A DNA stretch of 58,843 nucleotides from Candidatus Poribacteria bacterium (GCA_028824685.1 JAPPCZ010000046.1:1-58843), one strand, 5' to 3'. Positions 35,765 through 44,655 are shown, counted from the first letter of the stretch. Made by a program: numbers and translations. Notes: generated by a model not told the origin, from the sequence alone.

Positions 35765-37866
35765 GTTGTTCCTGATGCGTTGACAGATGATGGTGCCACA
35801 TCGTAATGTGAAAACTCCAATGTAAACGTACCGCGTCCTTGTGTCATGGAACGAAGACGAGTTGTATATTGAAATGTCTCTGCTAACGGGATAATGGCAT
35901 TTATAACGTTAGATGTGTCTTGAGAAGTTGTTTCGTTGATTTGTGCGCGGCGTGAATTGAGGTCACCGATCACCTTCCCAACGTGTTCATCCGACACAGT
36001 GATATGTATCTGCATAATCGGTTCAAGCAGTAGCGGATTTGCCTGCCTAACAGCCTTTTCAAAAGCAAGCACAGCTGCCGCCTCATACGCCACCTCTGAT
36101 GAATCAGTGGAATGGGTAGAACCACCAGTAAGTGTCACCTTAATGTCTTGCAGTGCGTAACCCATAAGCGCGCCAGATCCCATTGCGCCTTCCAACGCGT
36201 TCTGTATAGGTGGAATGAACTGCCTCGGAATTTGTGTTTCATCGGTTCTGTCCTCAAACTGAAATCCTTCATCCCGTTCCAACGGTGCGACAGTAAGCAC
36301 CACATCCCCGTAAATGCCTTCTTCATCCGTTTTATGGATATGTGTGCCACGTGCTTCTGCAGTCGTTTTAATCGTCTCACGATACGCCACCTGCAGCTTG
36401 CTCACCCGTGCGTTCACACCAAATTCGCGGATCATGCGGTCAGTAAGTATTTCTAAATGGAGTTCCCCCATGCCAGAGATAATCCGTTGTCCCGTCTCCT
36501 TATCAATACCGACGGTAAAGGTTGGGTCTTCGTCCATGAGTTTTTCAAGCGTTTCCTCTAATGCGTCCGTATCACTGGCGCGTTCAGGTTCAATCGCAAC
36601 AGAGATAACCGGTGGCGGAAACTCAATTGATTCCAGCAATAGTGGATGGTCAACTTCACTCAAAGTGTGTCCTGTTTTTGTACTGCGCATTCCGACAAGT
36701 GCTACAATATCACCCGCATAAGCGGCATCACACGTAGCCTCTTTATTAGCGTGCATCTGCAGAATACGATTGACTCGTTCCCGCTTTTCTGTTGCCACGT
36801 TATAGACAACTGCTCCCCGCTTGAGCGTGCCAGAATAGACGCGGCAGTACACCAGTTTATCCACAGTATCATGGCTTGCCACCTTAAACGCTAATGCAGA
36901 AAAGGGTTCAGTATCGTCTGCTTGACGAATTACTTTATCTACAGTGTCAGAAGAATCACGTTTAGGGGATTTCCTTTTAGAAGTTTTTGGAATCTCACCT
37001 TCAATTGGCGGCACATCAATTGGGGAGGGTAAGAAATCAATAACCGCATCAAGAAGCGGCTGAACTCCCTGATTTTTTAGGGAACTTCCGCACAGTATCG
37101 GTACTAAACTTCCTTTCAACGTAGCACTTCGAATGCCTGTAACTAATTCAGTTGCAGTAATCTCGCTTCCTTCAAGATATTTTTCAAGGAGGGTATCATC
37201 TTCAGACGCTACATTTTCAACAAGGGATTCGCGTGCAGCGTTCGCTGCTTCCTGAAATTCTGGTGGGATATCTACCTCTTGGTATGTCTTCCCTTGGTCA
37301 GCCTCATCCCAATGAATCGCTTTCATTGAAATTAGATCAACCACACCAGTGAAATCACGTCCTTCGCCAAGCGGTATTTGTAGCGGCACAGGATTCGTGC
37401 CAAATCGTTCGTCCATCATCTCAAGCACACGAGAGAAATTTGCGCCAACCCTATCCATCTTATTGACAAATGCGATACGCGGTATTTGATAACGTTCCGC
37501 TTGATTCCAAACCGTTTCGGATTGCGGTTCTACACCACCGACTGCACAGAACAAGGCAATAGCACCGTCCAAGACTCGTAATGAACGTTCTACCTCTACG
37601 GTGAAATCAACGTGTCCAGGGGTATCAATCAGATGGATCGCGTGGTCTCGCCAGAAGCAGGTTGTCGCGGCAGCAGTGATTGTCACACCGCGTTCCCGCT
37701 CCTGTACCATCCAATCCATCTCAGCGGTGCCATCGTCTACTGTGCCGATTTTATGTTTTTTGCCTGTATAAAAGAGTATTCGTTCGGTAGTGGTTGTTTT
37801 GCCTGCATCAATATGCGCTGCAATACCGATGTTGCGGACGTTTTCTATTGGATATTCGCGTGCCAT
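35761..37866 (-). CDS. fusA: Elongation factor G
   Basis: The 701-residue GTPase has all G motifs: [13 protein letters not shown] (G1), RGVTIT (G2), DTPGHVDF (G3), NKMDRVGA (G4). Domains II to V follow, with [10 protein letters not shown] and the C-terminal [12 protein letters not shown]. It translocates the ribosome during elongation. The switch I region ([19 protein letters not shown]) is canonical. A lysine- and arginine-rich insertion of about 20 residues ([17 protein letters not shown]) sits in the linker before domain II. The gene stands alone, away from rpsL, rpsG and tuf. A second EF-G may exist elsewhere, which would bear on whether this one is the housekeeping copy. Confidence 0.93.
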   Translation of the reverse strand: MAREYPIENVRNIGIAAHIDAGKTTTTERILFYTGKKHKIGTVDDGTAEMDWMVQERERGVTITAAATTCFWRDHAIHLIDTPGHVDFTVEVERSLRVLDGAIALFCAVGGVEPQSETVWNQAERYQIPRIAFVNKMDRVGANFSRVLEMMDERFGTNPVPLQIPLGEGRDFTGVVDLISMKAIHWDEADQGKTYQEVDIPPEFQEAANAARESLVENVASEDDTLLEKYLEGSEITATELVTGIRSATLKGSLVPILCGSSLKNQGVQPLLDAVIDFLPSPIDVPPIEGEIPKTSKRKSPKRDSSDTVDKVIRQADDTEPFSALAFKVASHDTVDKLVYCRVYSGTLKRGAVVYNVATEKRERVNRILQMHANKEATCDAAYAGDIVALVGMRSTKTGHTLSEVDHPLLLESIEFPPPVISVAIEPERASDTDALEETLEKLMDEDPTFTVGIDKETGQRIISGMGELHLEILTDRMIREFGVNARVSKLQVAYRETIKTTAEARGTHIHKTDEEGIYGDVVLTVAPLERDEGFQFEDRTDETQIPRQFIPPIQNALEGAMGSGALMGYALQDIKVTLTGGSTHSTDSSEVAYEAAAVLAFEKAVRQANPLLLEPIMQIHITVSDEHVGKVIGDLNSRRAQINETTSQDTSNVINAIIPLAETFQYTTRLRSMTQGRGTFTLEFSHYDVAPSSVNASGTT

Positions 37867-37978
37867 CTATTTCCTTTAAAGAAAGTAACTATAGTAGATT
37901 TTATACCATTTCTAATTGACAAATTGTCATAATAAACTGTAGGTCCAAATCAACGCTAAATCCGCTTTTTGGCATTTG

Positions 37979-38011
37979 TCGGGTTTCGTAAACTCTACCC
38001 GACCTACGAAA
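37979..38011. repeat. Short inverted repeats in the fusA-dehydrogenase gap
   Basis: TCGGGT (37979-37984) pairs with ACCCGA (37997-38002), and TTTCGTA (37984-37990) pairs with TACGAAA (38005-38011), so two overlapping stems are possible. The 284-base gap holds no other recognisable feature. Confidence 0.4.
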
Positions 38012-38150
38012 AAATGCTATACAATCATTTAGATATGGTTTTAGAATTACTTGAACGCTCTGCACCCAGCGAGGGGAATCAACGCAGCATGCGCGTTTGG
38101 GCATTCGACGGGAAACCTCGCCTACTGCGAACGAAATAATAACAGTATTT

Positions 38151-39152
38151 CTACATATCACTGTTCCACTGAAGAACAACACCGAGCAATCGAGGATTCC
38201 ATTCCATTAGCAATTGATACGCTTTCGGTGCATCGTGCCCCGGCACACGATGACTAATCATAGGTGCAACAATAAAACGTCTCTGTGCGATAAGCGATAA
38301 CATCAGCCGACTATCATCTTCACTCGTCCAAAAATTCGGAGAGGATTCTTGACGCGGACGAATAGAATTGTGTGCGCCATAAAGAATAAGACCCTTTTTG
38401 TGAACATCCCGATAGAAATTAACACTTGGCGTTTCACCGCGTGTGCTTGCTAACAGCACAATCCGCGCGCCCCAGCCTGCCACAGCTAACGCAGTGCTAA
38501 TTGCATCTGGATGCCCCGTTGCCTCAATAACGACTGCCGGCCCCTTGTCCATCGTAGCACCCGCTAACCGTTCGGAAAAATCTGTATCTTCAGGATTGAG
38601 TGTGTAGTCTGCGCCAATGCTTTTAGAAAGTTCAAGTCGACTATCGGTTAAATCTGCGGCAATTACCGGTATCGCCCCACTCAATTTTGAGAGTTGCAAC
38701 GCAAGCAACCCGATGAGTCCTTGTCCTAAAACCAACGTCGGTTCTCCTAATTCTATCCTTGCTTTCCGTACCCCTTGTAGGGCAATCGCGCTGAGATTAA
38801 AAAAGACCATCTCCTCGGCTGACACATCAGACGATTCTACCTTCAGTAAACGATTCGGTGATGCGACGAAGTGGCTGGTGTGTCCATGTGTTGTAGCGAC
38901 GCGATCACCTACCACATATCCGCTGACATTTTTGCCGACCTCTACCACTTTACCGATATTACTATAGCCGGGACGAGAAGGATAGTTGCCTCGTGCATTC
39001 GGGAGTCCTAACAAAAAAGCGCGTTCTGTGCCAGGACTGATAAGCGTACATTCGGTTGCAACCAGAACTTCATCATCCTTGATAGTCGGTAGTTCAAACG
39101 CCTCTATATCAACTTTGGCGCGATCTGGCCAAATAACCCGTTGTCCTTTCAT
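38151..39152 (-). CDS. Medium-chain dehydrogenase/reductase lacking the usual catalytic zinc ligands
   Basis: The protein is 333 residues from ATG 39152, which has AAGAGG ten bases upstream; a TTG at 39161 would be too close to that site. It has the MDR layout: a GroES-like N domain (PGYSNIGKVVEVGKNV, VGDRVATT) and a Rossmann domain (LVLGQGLIGLLALQLSK). The zinc-binding GxC and GHE motifs are replaced by TLISPGTE, as in BchC-like and related zinc-independent members, so it probably reduces or oxidises a carbonyl without the catalytic zinc. The substrate is unknown. The gene lies directly behind a terminator hairpin. Confidence 0.8.
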   Translation of the reverse strand: MKGQRVIWPDRAKVDIEAFELPTIKDDEVLVATECTLISPGTERAFLLGLPNARGNYPSRPGYSNIGKVVEVGKNVSGYVVGDRVATTHGHTSHFVASPNRLLKVESSDVSAEEMVFFNLSAIALQGVRKARIELGEPTLVLGQGLIGLLALQLSKLSGAIPVIAADLTDSRLELSKSIGADYTLNPEDTDFSERLAGATMDKGPAVVIEATGHPDAISTALAVAGWGARIVLLASTRGETPSVNFYRDVHKKGLILYGAHNSIRPRQESSPNFWTSEDDSRLMLSLIAQRRFIVAPMISHRVPGHDAPKAYQLLMEWNPRLLGVVLQWNSDM

Positions 39153-39168
39153 GAAACTCAAACCTCTT

Positions 39169-39233
39169 AAAAAACTTGAAGGATAGCCGTTTTGTCAGAA
39201 GTGTATCACAAAAACGGCTATCCTTCAAGTTTT
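39169..39233 (-). terminator. 23-bp hairpin terminator between the HtrA and MDR genes
   Basis: Arms 39171-39193 and 39211-39233 (core AAGGATAGCCGTTTT) are perfectly complementary over 23 bp with a 17-base loop. On the minus strand the hairpin ends in T6 (39169-39174), immediately followed by the AAGAGG ribosome-binding site of the dehydrogenase. Confidence 0.88.
39200..39228 (-). promoter_or_regulatory. Possible promoter of the dehydrogenase inside the terminator hairpin
   Basis: On the minus strand TTGAAG (39223-39228) and TACACT (39200-39205) are 17 bases apart. The -35 is in one hairpin arm and the -10 in the loop. Transcripts starting here would lack the first arm. Confidence 0.4.
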
Positions 39234-39247
39234 AATTTAGAGTCTGC

Positions 39248-39302
39248 TGCTTTGTCAACATATTATTGTCGCGATTGGGAGATCGCTCCTACCGATGGAC
39301 TA
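39248..39302. repeat. Dispersed 55-60-base repeat, copy 1
   Basis: TGCTTTGTCAACATATTATT followed by a CGATTnGGAGATCGCTCCTACC block and ATGGACT matches the copy at 58642-58699, with a small indel and a few changes. It sits between the hairpin terminator and the HtrA stop. Confidence 0.8.
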
Positions 39303-39347
39303 CTTTCAATCCATCAATTAGCACTTGACTAAAGCCTACTCATAAAC

Positions 39348-40988
39348 CTAACGGTCATCGGGATTATTCTTTTTTTCAGGATCAATTTTCAATGTAAAAT
39401 AATTCCCGCGGTGGTTCAGGTCTTTGACATAAACGAGTGCTAATTTTTCCTTGACTTTTTTCAATTCTTTGACGATTCTTTCGTAATCTTTCAGGTTTTC
39501 AATGGGTTTATAATCAATCTCCTTGATGAGAGACCCTTTTTGAATGCCATTTTCCGCAGCTTGGCTATCAGCATCAACCTGCATTACAATAACACCCGTT
39601 TCGTTTTGATATCCGTATCGTTTTGCAAGTTCTGGTGTTAATTTTTGAACCTGCATCCCTGCAAATTCCTCTGTTTCGGGTAGTTCTTCAGGAGGCATCG
39701 GGAGGGGTTCGGGAGTAGAACCTGAGCGAAGACTTGCTACAACTTCTTCAGTCCGTTCCTCTAATTTTACGGTCAACTCTCTCTCTTTTCCGTTCCTGAG
39801 AACTTTCATTTGCACGGATGTACCGACTGGTGTTGCTCCTACAGCATGCTGCAAATGCGTAGAATCTTGAATAGCCTCTTTATTAAATTCAAGGATAATA
39901 TCACCATGCTGAATCCCGCTTTTTTCTGCAGGACTACCCGGTCCAACTTCAAGGACAAGTGCGCCGCGTGGTGTATCAAAATCAAGTTTCTCGGCTAAAT
40001 CGTGACTCACTGACCTCATCGTTATCCCGAGCCAACCGCGTACGATTTCTCCATGTTCAATCAGTTGAGGCATCAGTTTTGCTGCGGTGTTACTCGGAAT
40101 AGCAAAGCCGATACCGACGTTTCCGACAGTGAACCCATTAGTAGCAATTAAAGTATTTATACCGACCAATTCACCTCGGATATTAATCAGGGCACCGCCG
40201 CTATTTCCTTGATTAATTGGAGCATCCGTTTGTATAAAGTTACTATACTGAATCCTTGTGCTGGCACGGTTTTTCGCACTCACAATGCCGCGTGTCACAG
40301 TTTGTGAAAGGTTAAACGGCGTTCCAATTGCAACAACCCATTCACCTACTTCAAGCGCGTCTGAATCACCAAACGGAAGTGCGGAAAGTTTTTCGGCATC
40401 AATCTTGAGAACTGCTAAATCAGTCCCATTGACTTCAGTGCCACCGGGGTCTTGTCCAATTAATTCCGCATCGTATTCTTTACCGTTTGGGAGAGTAACA
40501 GCAATTTTAACTGCATTATCAACAACATGGTTATTCGTAAGAATATAACCCTCTTCGCTGACAATTACACCTGAACCTATTTGTTTAGTCTGAATGGTTC
40601 GCGGCGGATCATCGGTTGGTGTTTCCTCTTCAAAATTACGATCATACCATTCCTCGCCAAACCAACGCCTCAAGTCTTCCCTGTTAAATTCATCATTTGG
40701 AAAGATTCGTATGGAATTTCTTCGTTCAACAGGTCGTTTTGATATAGTTGTAATTTGTACGATAGACGGGCGCGTCTTAGCTACCAAATTAATAAACGCG
40801 CGATTGGCACGTTCTAAAGCCTGAAAATCTGCTAATTCCTCAGGGTTTACATTTGTGTCCCCGATTGCTGTCGGCACAACAAACTTATCTGCGCCTTGGT
40901 TAATCATAAGTCCTGCTACAACGGCAAGTCCAGCTAATATTAAAAGTATTGCTGCGCGTCTGCCGAGTATGTGTCTGAAATTTAACAT
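39348..40988 (-). CDS. HtrA/DegP-type periplasmic serine protease with two PDZ domains
   Basis: From ATG 40988 the protein has 546 residues. An N-terminal membrane anchor or uncleaved signal (residues about 10-32) is followed by a trypsin-like domain with H154 (NNHVVD), D190 (GTDLAVLK) and S263 (GNSGGAL). PDZ1 (GWLGITM, near residues 325-420) and PDZ2 (about 450-535) follow. It should degrade or refold misfolded envelope proteins. CCTCC on the plus strand (GGAGG for the gene) at 40998-41002 fixes the start, and the longer reading from 41087 is rejected. The lysine-rich end (KKNNPDDR) is normal. DUF1232 lies 122 bases upstream, possibly in the same transcript. Confidence 0.92.
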   Translation of the reverse strand: MLNFRHILGRRAAILLILAGLAVVAGLMINQGADKFVVPTAIGDTNVNPEELADFQALERANRAFINLVAKTRPSIVQITTISKRPVERRNSIRIFPNDEFNREDLRRWFGEEWYDRNFEEETPTDDPPRTIQTKQIGSGVIVSEEGYILTNNHVVDNAVKIAVTLPNGKEYDAELIGQDPGGTEVNGTDLAVLKIDAEKLSALPFGDSDALEVGEWVVAIGTPFNLSQTVTRGIVSAKNRASTRIQYSNFIQTDAPINQGNSGGALINIRGELVGINTLIATNGFTVGNVGIGFAIPSNTAAKLMPQLIEHGEIVRGWLGITMRSVSHDLAEKLDFDTPRGALVLEVGPGSPAEKSGIQHGDIILEFNKEAIQDSTHLQHAVGATPVGTSVQMKVLRNGKERELTVKLEERTEEVVASLRSGSTPEPLPMPPEELPETEEFAGMQVQKLTPELAKRYGYQNETGVIVMQVDADSQAAENGIQKGSLIKEIDYKPIENLKDYERIVKELKKVKEKLALVYVKDLNHRGNYFTLKIDPEKKNNPDDR

Positions 40989-41110
40989 GGTATAAAACCT
41001 CCAGTTATTTTTTTGCAAGCCAAGTGGGCTTTTTAAATTTATGGTGTCTACGCCTAAAAACACACCTATTAGAAAATAAAGTTGCAAAAAAGTTCATAAA
41101 AATTACGGTT

Positions 41111-41470
41111 TTATTCACCACGCGAAATTTTGTTCACATGTTCACGCACAATATGCTCAGGACATGACTTGATAAATAACCACGCGCCCGGCAACAAAAT
41201 AATCAATGCGCCAATGACAATATCGTCAAAACGTCCCACAAGCGGTAGCGGCAGAAAATCAAATATAAGATCAAAAGGAAAAACAAGGTAGGCAATCGCA
41301 AAGGCACCCGCGAGAATTTGAAAAATAACAAGAATCGCCTTCCGATAGATAGGCACACGCTCGTCCCGGAATAGCCGTATTGTCAACCGAATGAAGTTTG
41401 GAAAATGGAGAAAGATACGTAGAAAACGAAATATGCCTCGTCCTCTACTGCCAAAGAAAAAAGGATTCAT
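41111..41470 (-). CDS. DUF1232 (YkvA-like) membrane protein
   Basis: The 119-residue protein has the DUF1232 signature AYLVFPFDLIFDFLPLP then GRFDDIVIGALII, here with an extra hydrophobic segment on each side (about residues 45-65 and 82-100). It should sit in the inner membrane. The family's function is unknown. The arginine-rich N terminus (RLFRDERVPIYRK) is probably cytoplasmic. It is upstream of the HtrA gene on the same strand with a short gap. Confidence 0.8.
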   Translation of the reverse strand: MNPFFFGSRGRGIFRFLRIFLHFPNFIRLTIRLFRDERVPIYRKAILVIFQILAGAFAIAYLVFPFDLIFDFLPLPLVGRFDDIVIGALIILLPGAWLFIKSCPEHIVREHVNKISRGE

Positions 41471-41568
41471 GATGTGTTAATTTTATCAAATTTTGTGTTT
41501 TATGTGCAAATTATTTATTCTATTGATCAGAGGCGGTCAATTTCGGTTTTTTGTCTGTTTGATTCGTG

Positions 41569-41671
41569 AAGTTGCGATTTGGAGATCGCGCTTACAGATG
41601 CAGGTCGTGATTCGGAGATCGCTATTACATAAAACCATACCGTACGGTATGATTTTTCATACCACGGTATG
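41569..41671. repeat. GATTnGGAGATCGC repeats and paired CATACC/GGTATG palindromes
   Basis: The gap 41471-42045 holds two copies of the GATTTGGAGATCGC-like repeat (from about 41569 and 41606). After them come a perfect 16-bp palindrome, CATACCGTACGGTATG (41636-41651), and a shorter version, CATACCACGGTATG (41658-41671). The twin palindromes look like operator half-sites. No regulator gene is adjacent. The remaining AT-rich bases up to the 42046 promoter show no convincing gene. Confidence 0.6.
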
Positions 41672-42045
41672 ATTTCTAAACCCCCTATAAATTTAGTCTA
41701 TGTAAGGGTTTATAGGCATTTTTATCATTTTCAATAAATTTTATTTTTTGTATTCTCATCTGTATTGATGTACACGGTTTTCCTCTTGTAGCAGATATAT
41801 TATTTTGATCAGTTTTGCGTTTAGGGATTGGTTTTGTTTTTTCATACTGATATTATACCTTGTTCTATGTAGTGATAAGAAGTTTTTGTGGTTTGCCGAA
41901 CAATAGATATCCAATATATTTCCAATAAGTTTGCGAAAAAAAAATTGGATTGATAGTTTTTGCATTTCGATGCGCGCGGATCTTTAGAATTTGGTAAAGG
42001 AAAATTATTGGAGAATTGGATGCCTCTGATTTCATTGAATTTATC

Positions 42046-42074
42046 TTGACATCCGTTCCCCTTGGGAGTATACT
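42046..42074 (+). promoter_or_regulatory. Strong sigma70 promoter of the second sugar isomerase
   Basis: TTGACA (42046-42051), a 17-base spacer and TATACT (42069-42074) precede the start at 42111 by 36 bases, with AAGGAG as the ribosome-binding site. Confidence 0.85.
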
Positions 42075-42110
42075 ACGACAAATAACATATTACATACAGA
42101 AGGAGAGATT

Positions 42111-42875
42111 ATGGCGACACAACTTGCAGCACAACTTTATACAGTAAGGGAATTCACTAAAACTGAATCCGACATTGCAGAAACTATGAAAAAGGTCAAA
42201 CAACTCGGCTACGATGCTGTCCAATGCTCTGCACTCGGTCCGATTGAACATGAAGCACTGAAAAAGATCGTTGACAATGAAGGCATCACGATCTGCGCCA
42301 CACATACCAGTTATGCGCGGATGCAGGATGAACCGCAAGCGGTTATTGATGAACATAATTTGTGGGGATGTAAACACGCAGCAATAGGTGGACTTCCGGG
42401 CGAATATCGCAGTACGGAAGGGTATGCTAAATTTGCGAGAGAAGCCTCCGAAGTTGCAGCACGTCTCGCTGAAGGTGGCTTAACCTTTTCTTATCACAAC
42501 CACAGTTTTGAATTGGAACGTTACAACGGTCGCACCGGTCTGCAAATCTTATACGAGGAAAGCGATCCAAAATATTTTAATAGCGAAATTGACACCTATT
42601 GGATTCAGCATGGTGGCGGTGATCCTGCCGAGTGGATTCGCAAGTTAAAGGGACGGGCACATATTGTCCATCTTAAAGATATGGCAGTTGTAGGGAACTC
42701 ACAACGGTATGCTGAAGTCGGTGAAGGCAACCTTAATTGGCCAGCTATCTTGGATGCATGTCAACATGCTGAAGTAGAATGGTATATTGTTGAACAGGAT
42801 TCCTGCTATGAACGCGACCCATTTGAAAGTTTAGGTATCAGTCTTAAGAACTTGCAAGCGATGGGACTTTCTTAG
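42111..42875 (+). CDS. Sugar phosphate isomerase/epimerase family protein (TIM barrel)
   Basis: The 254-residue protein belongs to the xylose-isomerase-like TIM-barrel group. It begins AAQLYTVREF, has YHNHSFEL (conserved His-Asn-His strand), NSEIDTYWIQHGGGDP, VHLKD and WYIVEQD, the usual metal-site acids and histidines. It resembles IolE/hydroxypyruvate-isomerase-type proteins often found in sugar-degrading clusters. It stands alone between its own strong promoter and a strong terminator, so it is a self-contained transcription unit. The substrate is unknown. Confidence 0.83.
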   Translation: MATQLAAQLYTVREFTKTESDIAETMKKVKQLGYDAVQCSALGPIEHEALKKIVDNEGITICATHTSYARMQDEPQAVIDEHNLWGCKHAAIGGLPGEYRSTEGYAKFAREASEVAARLAEGGLTFSYHNHSFELERYNGRTGLQILYEESDPKYFNSEIDTYWIQHGGGDPAEWIRKLKGRAHIVHLKDMAVVGNSQRYAEVGEGNLNWPAILDACQHAEVEWYIVEQDSCYERDPFESLGISLKNLQAMGLS

Positions 42876-42890
42876 CACTAAAACCATATA

Positions 42891-42936
42891 AATTTGACAG
42901 AACATTCAACGTTTTTAATGTTCTGTCAAATTTTTT
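42891..42936 (+). terminator. Rho-independent terminator
   Basis: AATTTGACAGAACATT (42891-42906) and its perfect 16-bp complement (42917-42932), with a 10-base loop, are followed by a T-run (42931-42936). It ends the isomerase gene and separates it from the HTH/protease cassette. Confidence 0.93.
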
Positions 42937-42974
42937 GCAATCATTTTCAAATACTTGATCGTGATATATTCACC

Positions 42975-43003
42975 TTGACAACTTCTCTGTTTCATGGCAA
43001 AAT
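42975..43003 (+). promoter_or_regulatory. Putative promoter with inverted repeat upstream of the HTH cassette
   Basis: TTGACA (42975-42980), 17 bases, then CAAAAT (42998-43003). An inverted repeat CTCTGTTT (42985-42992) / AAACAGAG (43018-43025) straddles the -10. The HTH gene starts 238 bases further on. The rest of the gap to 43240 shows only AT-rich DNA. Confidence 0.5.
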
Positions 43004-43240
43004 CCCACCTAAAAATTAAACAGAGGAAACAAGGGATTGAAGTGTCTGAGTAATTATTAAAAAAAATAAATTTTAATTTCGCAAACTGAATTTCTCATGT
43101 TATACTATCCAATAATATATAAAATTCAAGGTAATCAGTGTTGCAAATCAATGATGTAACCGTTTACTTTGAAATAGAGTTTTAGTGTATTCGTTGCAAA
43201 ATGATTTTATACGCTATTGTATAAGAAATAGGAAGAAAAA

Positions 43241-43678
43241 ATGCGAAAGACAAAGAAAAAAGTTGTTGAATGGTTAGAAACGAACCCTGAAAAGTGGTTG
43301 ACGCAATCTTTCAAATCAATTAGCGATGAAGCAGGTGTATCAGTATCTTCCATAGATAGATATTTGCCTGAATTGATTGCTGAACGAGACGGAATTTTGC
43401 CATCTCAGGTTATACAAAAGCGACGAGAAGCAGGAATGGGTCATCCGAGGGGGTTTAGAATAGATTTGCAGAAGGTGCGTAAGGTTATTGAGGATAATCC
43501 AGATGCCTCTATTCGTGATTTAGTCTACATGGCAAATTGTAGTCAGAATACGATTAGAAGAGTACTCAAAAAAATTGAAGAGGAAAACCAAAACACGGAT
43601 GTAAATACTAAAATTAGTGATATTGATGCTGAGATAGAGAGGTTGCAAGCGCTCCGATCCAAACTTACAAAGGTATGA
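43241..43678 (+). CDS. Small protein with two helix-turn-helix motifs
   Basis: The 145-residue protein has two HTH-like segments: FKSISDEAGVSVSSIDRYL (about residues 24-43) and IRDLVYMANCSQNTIRRVL (about 91-109). A basic linker (RRE-GMGHPRGFRIDLQK) lies between them, and a C-terminal heptad segment (IDAEIERLQALRSKL) is likely to dimerise. It should bind DNA, probably as a regulator. I do not recognise the family. It is the first gene of a small cassette with the 75-residue protein and the retropepsin-like protease. Confidence 0.6.
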   Translation: MRKTKKKVVEWLETNPEKWLTQSFKSISDEAGVSVSSIDRYLPELIAERDGILPSQVIQKRREAGMGHPRGFRIDLQKVRKVIEDNPDASIRDLVYMANCSQNTIRRVLKKIEEENQNTDVNTKISDIDAEIERLQALRSKLTKV

Positions 43679-43736
43679 TCTTATGCAATCTTGCAGGTCG
43701 CGTAATACGGATTTTCCCTGAAAAGGAGGAACAGAA

Positions 43737-43964
43737 ATGTCTAACGAACGACTCACACTGGAAGAGATGGAGCAGAAATATCCTGACGAATGGCTGTTTA
43801 TTATTGATTGCGAATTCAGCGAAAATACGGAACTGTTATCAGGGGTTGTGACTGCCCATAGCGAATCCCGTGCTGATATTTATGAGGCTTCAGGACATTA
43901 TAAAGGTGGTGCAGCAATATATTATACGGGTGGACTCCCGAAAGGGATGAGGTTCTTGTTATAA
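43737..43964 (+). CDS. Small conserved-looking protein coupled to a retropepsin-like protease
   Basis: The 75-residue protein begins LTLEEMEQKYPDEWLFI and has a compact alpha/beta character. Similar short proteins with a KYPxEW opening are, as I recall, found beside retropepsin-like proteases in cyanobacteria and other bacteria, but I cannot check this. AAGGAGG at 43723-43729 is a near-perfect ribosome-binding site. The stop overlaps the protease start by one base (TAATG), so the two are translationally coupled. The function is unknown. Confidence 0.7.
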   Translation: MSNERLTLEEMEQKYPDEWLFIIDCEFSENTELLSGVVTAHSESRADIYEASGHYKGGAAIYYTGGLPKGMRFLL

Positions 43965-44362
43965 TGGGGTATATTTCCTTCAATCCTACAGATGAATTGA
44001 TGGTACTTCGCCTCACAGTTGGCGGTCTCAATCGTAATAGTTTCCGAAATGTGATTGTAGCATTGGATACGGGAGCCTCAGACACCTCAATTCCGACAAA
44101 AGTTGCTTCAGATTTAGGATATGACCTCTCAAACCCAAAACATCTGGTGCGTCTTACCACAGGCAGTAGTACTGTGCCCGCTAAAATCATAACTGTCCGC
44201 AAATTGACTGCTATTGGGGAAACTGTCGAAAACATTGATGTCTTATGCCATGACCTGCCTGAAGAATCAACCATAGATGGCGTATTAGGCTTAAATTTTT
44301 TGAGGCATTTTGATCTCAATATCTCATTTTCAACAGGAATTATTGAACTCCAACCATATTAA
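43964..44362 (+). CDS. Retropepsin-like aspartic protease
   Basis: The 132-residue protein has a retropepsin core with the catalytic ALDTGASDTSIP (D35-T36-G37-A38), the middle strands with LTTGSSTVPAKI, and GVLGLNFLRHFDL (the hydrophobic-Gly motif). Such proteases work as homodimers because each chain supplies one aspartate. There is no signal peptide or membrane segment, so it is cytoplasmic. Translation is coupled to the 75-residue gene. Partners or substrates are not known; the HTH protein two genes upstream is an obvious candidate by context only. Confidence 0.8.
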   Translation: MGYISFNPTDELMVLRLTVGGLNRNSFRNVIVALDTGASDTSIPTKVASDLGYDLSNPKHLVRLTTGSSTVPAKIITVRKLTAIGETVENIDVLCHDLPEESTIDGVLGLNFLRHFDLNISFSTGIIELQPY

Positions 44363-44521
44363 CCTGCCCATTATACTTTCTCCTGTAACCTATGCTATCA
44401 CTCCAAAGACATTTTGGAACATGCTAAACGCGCCGTAGAGATCGCAATTGAGTAGAACAACAGATTGCTATTGATTGATTGGTTGGTTGGATTCATCTTG
44501 ACACACTCCCTGTATGGCATT

Positions 44522-44600
44522 CATCGGGGTTGAAAACCCCTCCAACAAGAGAAAAAGAGTATTCATGCCAAAAACTTTACACACCCTGCTAAACAAATTT
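44522..44600 (+). repeat. Dispersed promoter-proximal element, copy at tRNA-Pro
   Basis: GGGGTTGAAAACCCC is followed by TCCAACAAGAGAAAA, then AAAAACTTTAC (44570-44580), ending 22 bases before the -35 of tRNA-Pro. It matches the fumC copy (17426-17500) along its length. Confidence 0.65.
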
Positions 44601-44602
44601 TC

Positions 44603-44631
44603 TTGACTTTTCCCCTAAATTATGATACTAT
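44603..44631 (+). promoter_or_regulatory. Promoter of tRNA-Pro
   Basis: TTGACT (44603-44608), 17 bases, then TACTAT (44626-44631). The mature tRNA begins 25 bases further on. Confidence 0.75.
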
Positions 44632-44655
44632 TAATTGGGTAACTAAATTTGAAAA

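Noticed and set aside
37861..37930. Promoter for fusA
   Set aside because: TATAAA- and TTGTCA-like hexamers occur, but none has acceptable spacing.
41756..41965. 69-residue minus-strand frame in the repeat-rich gap
   Set aside because: Lysine- and asparagine-rich from AT-rich DNA, with no ribosome-binding site or family likeness.
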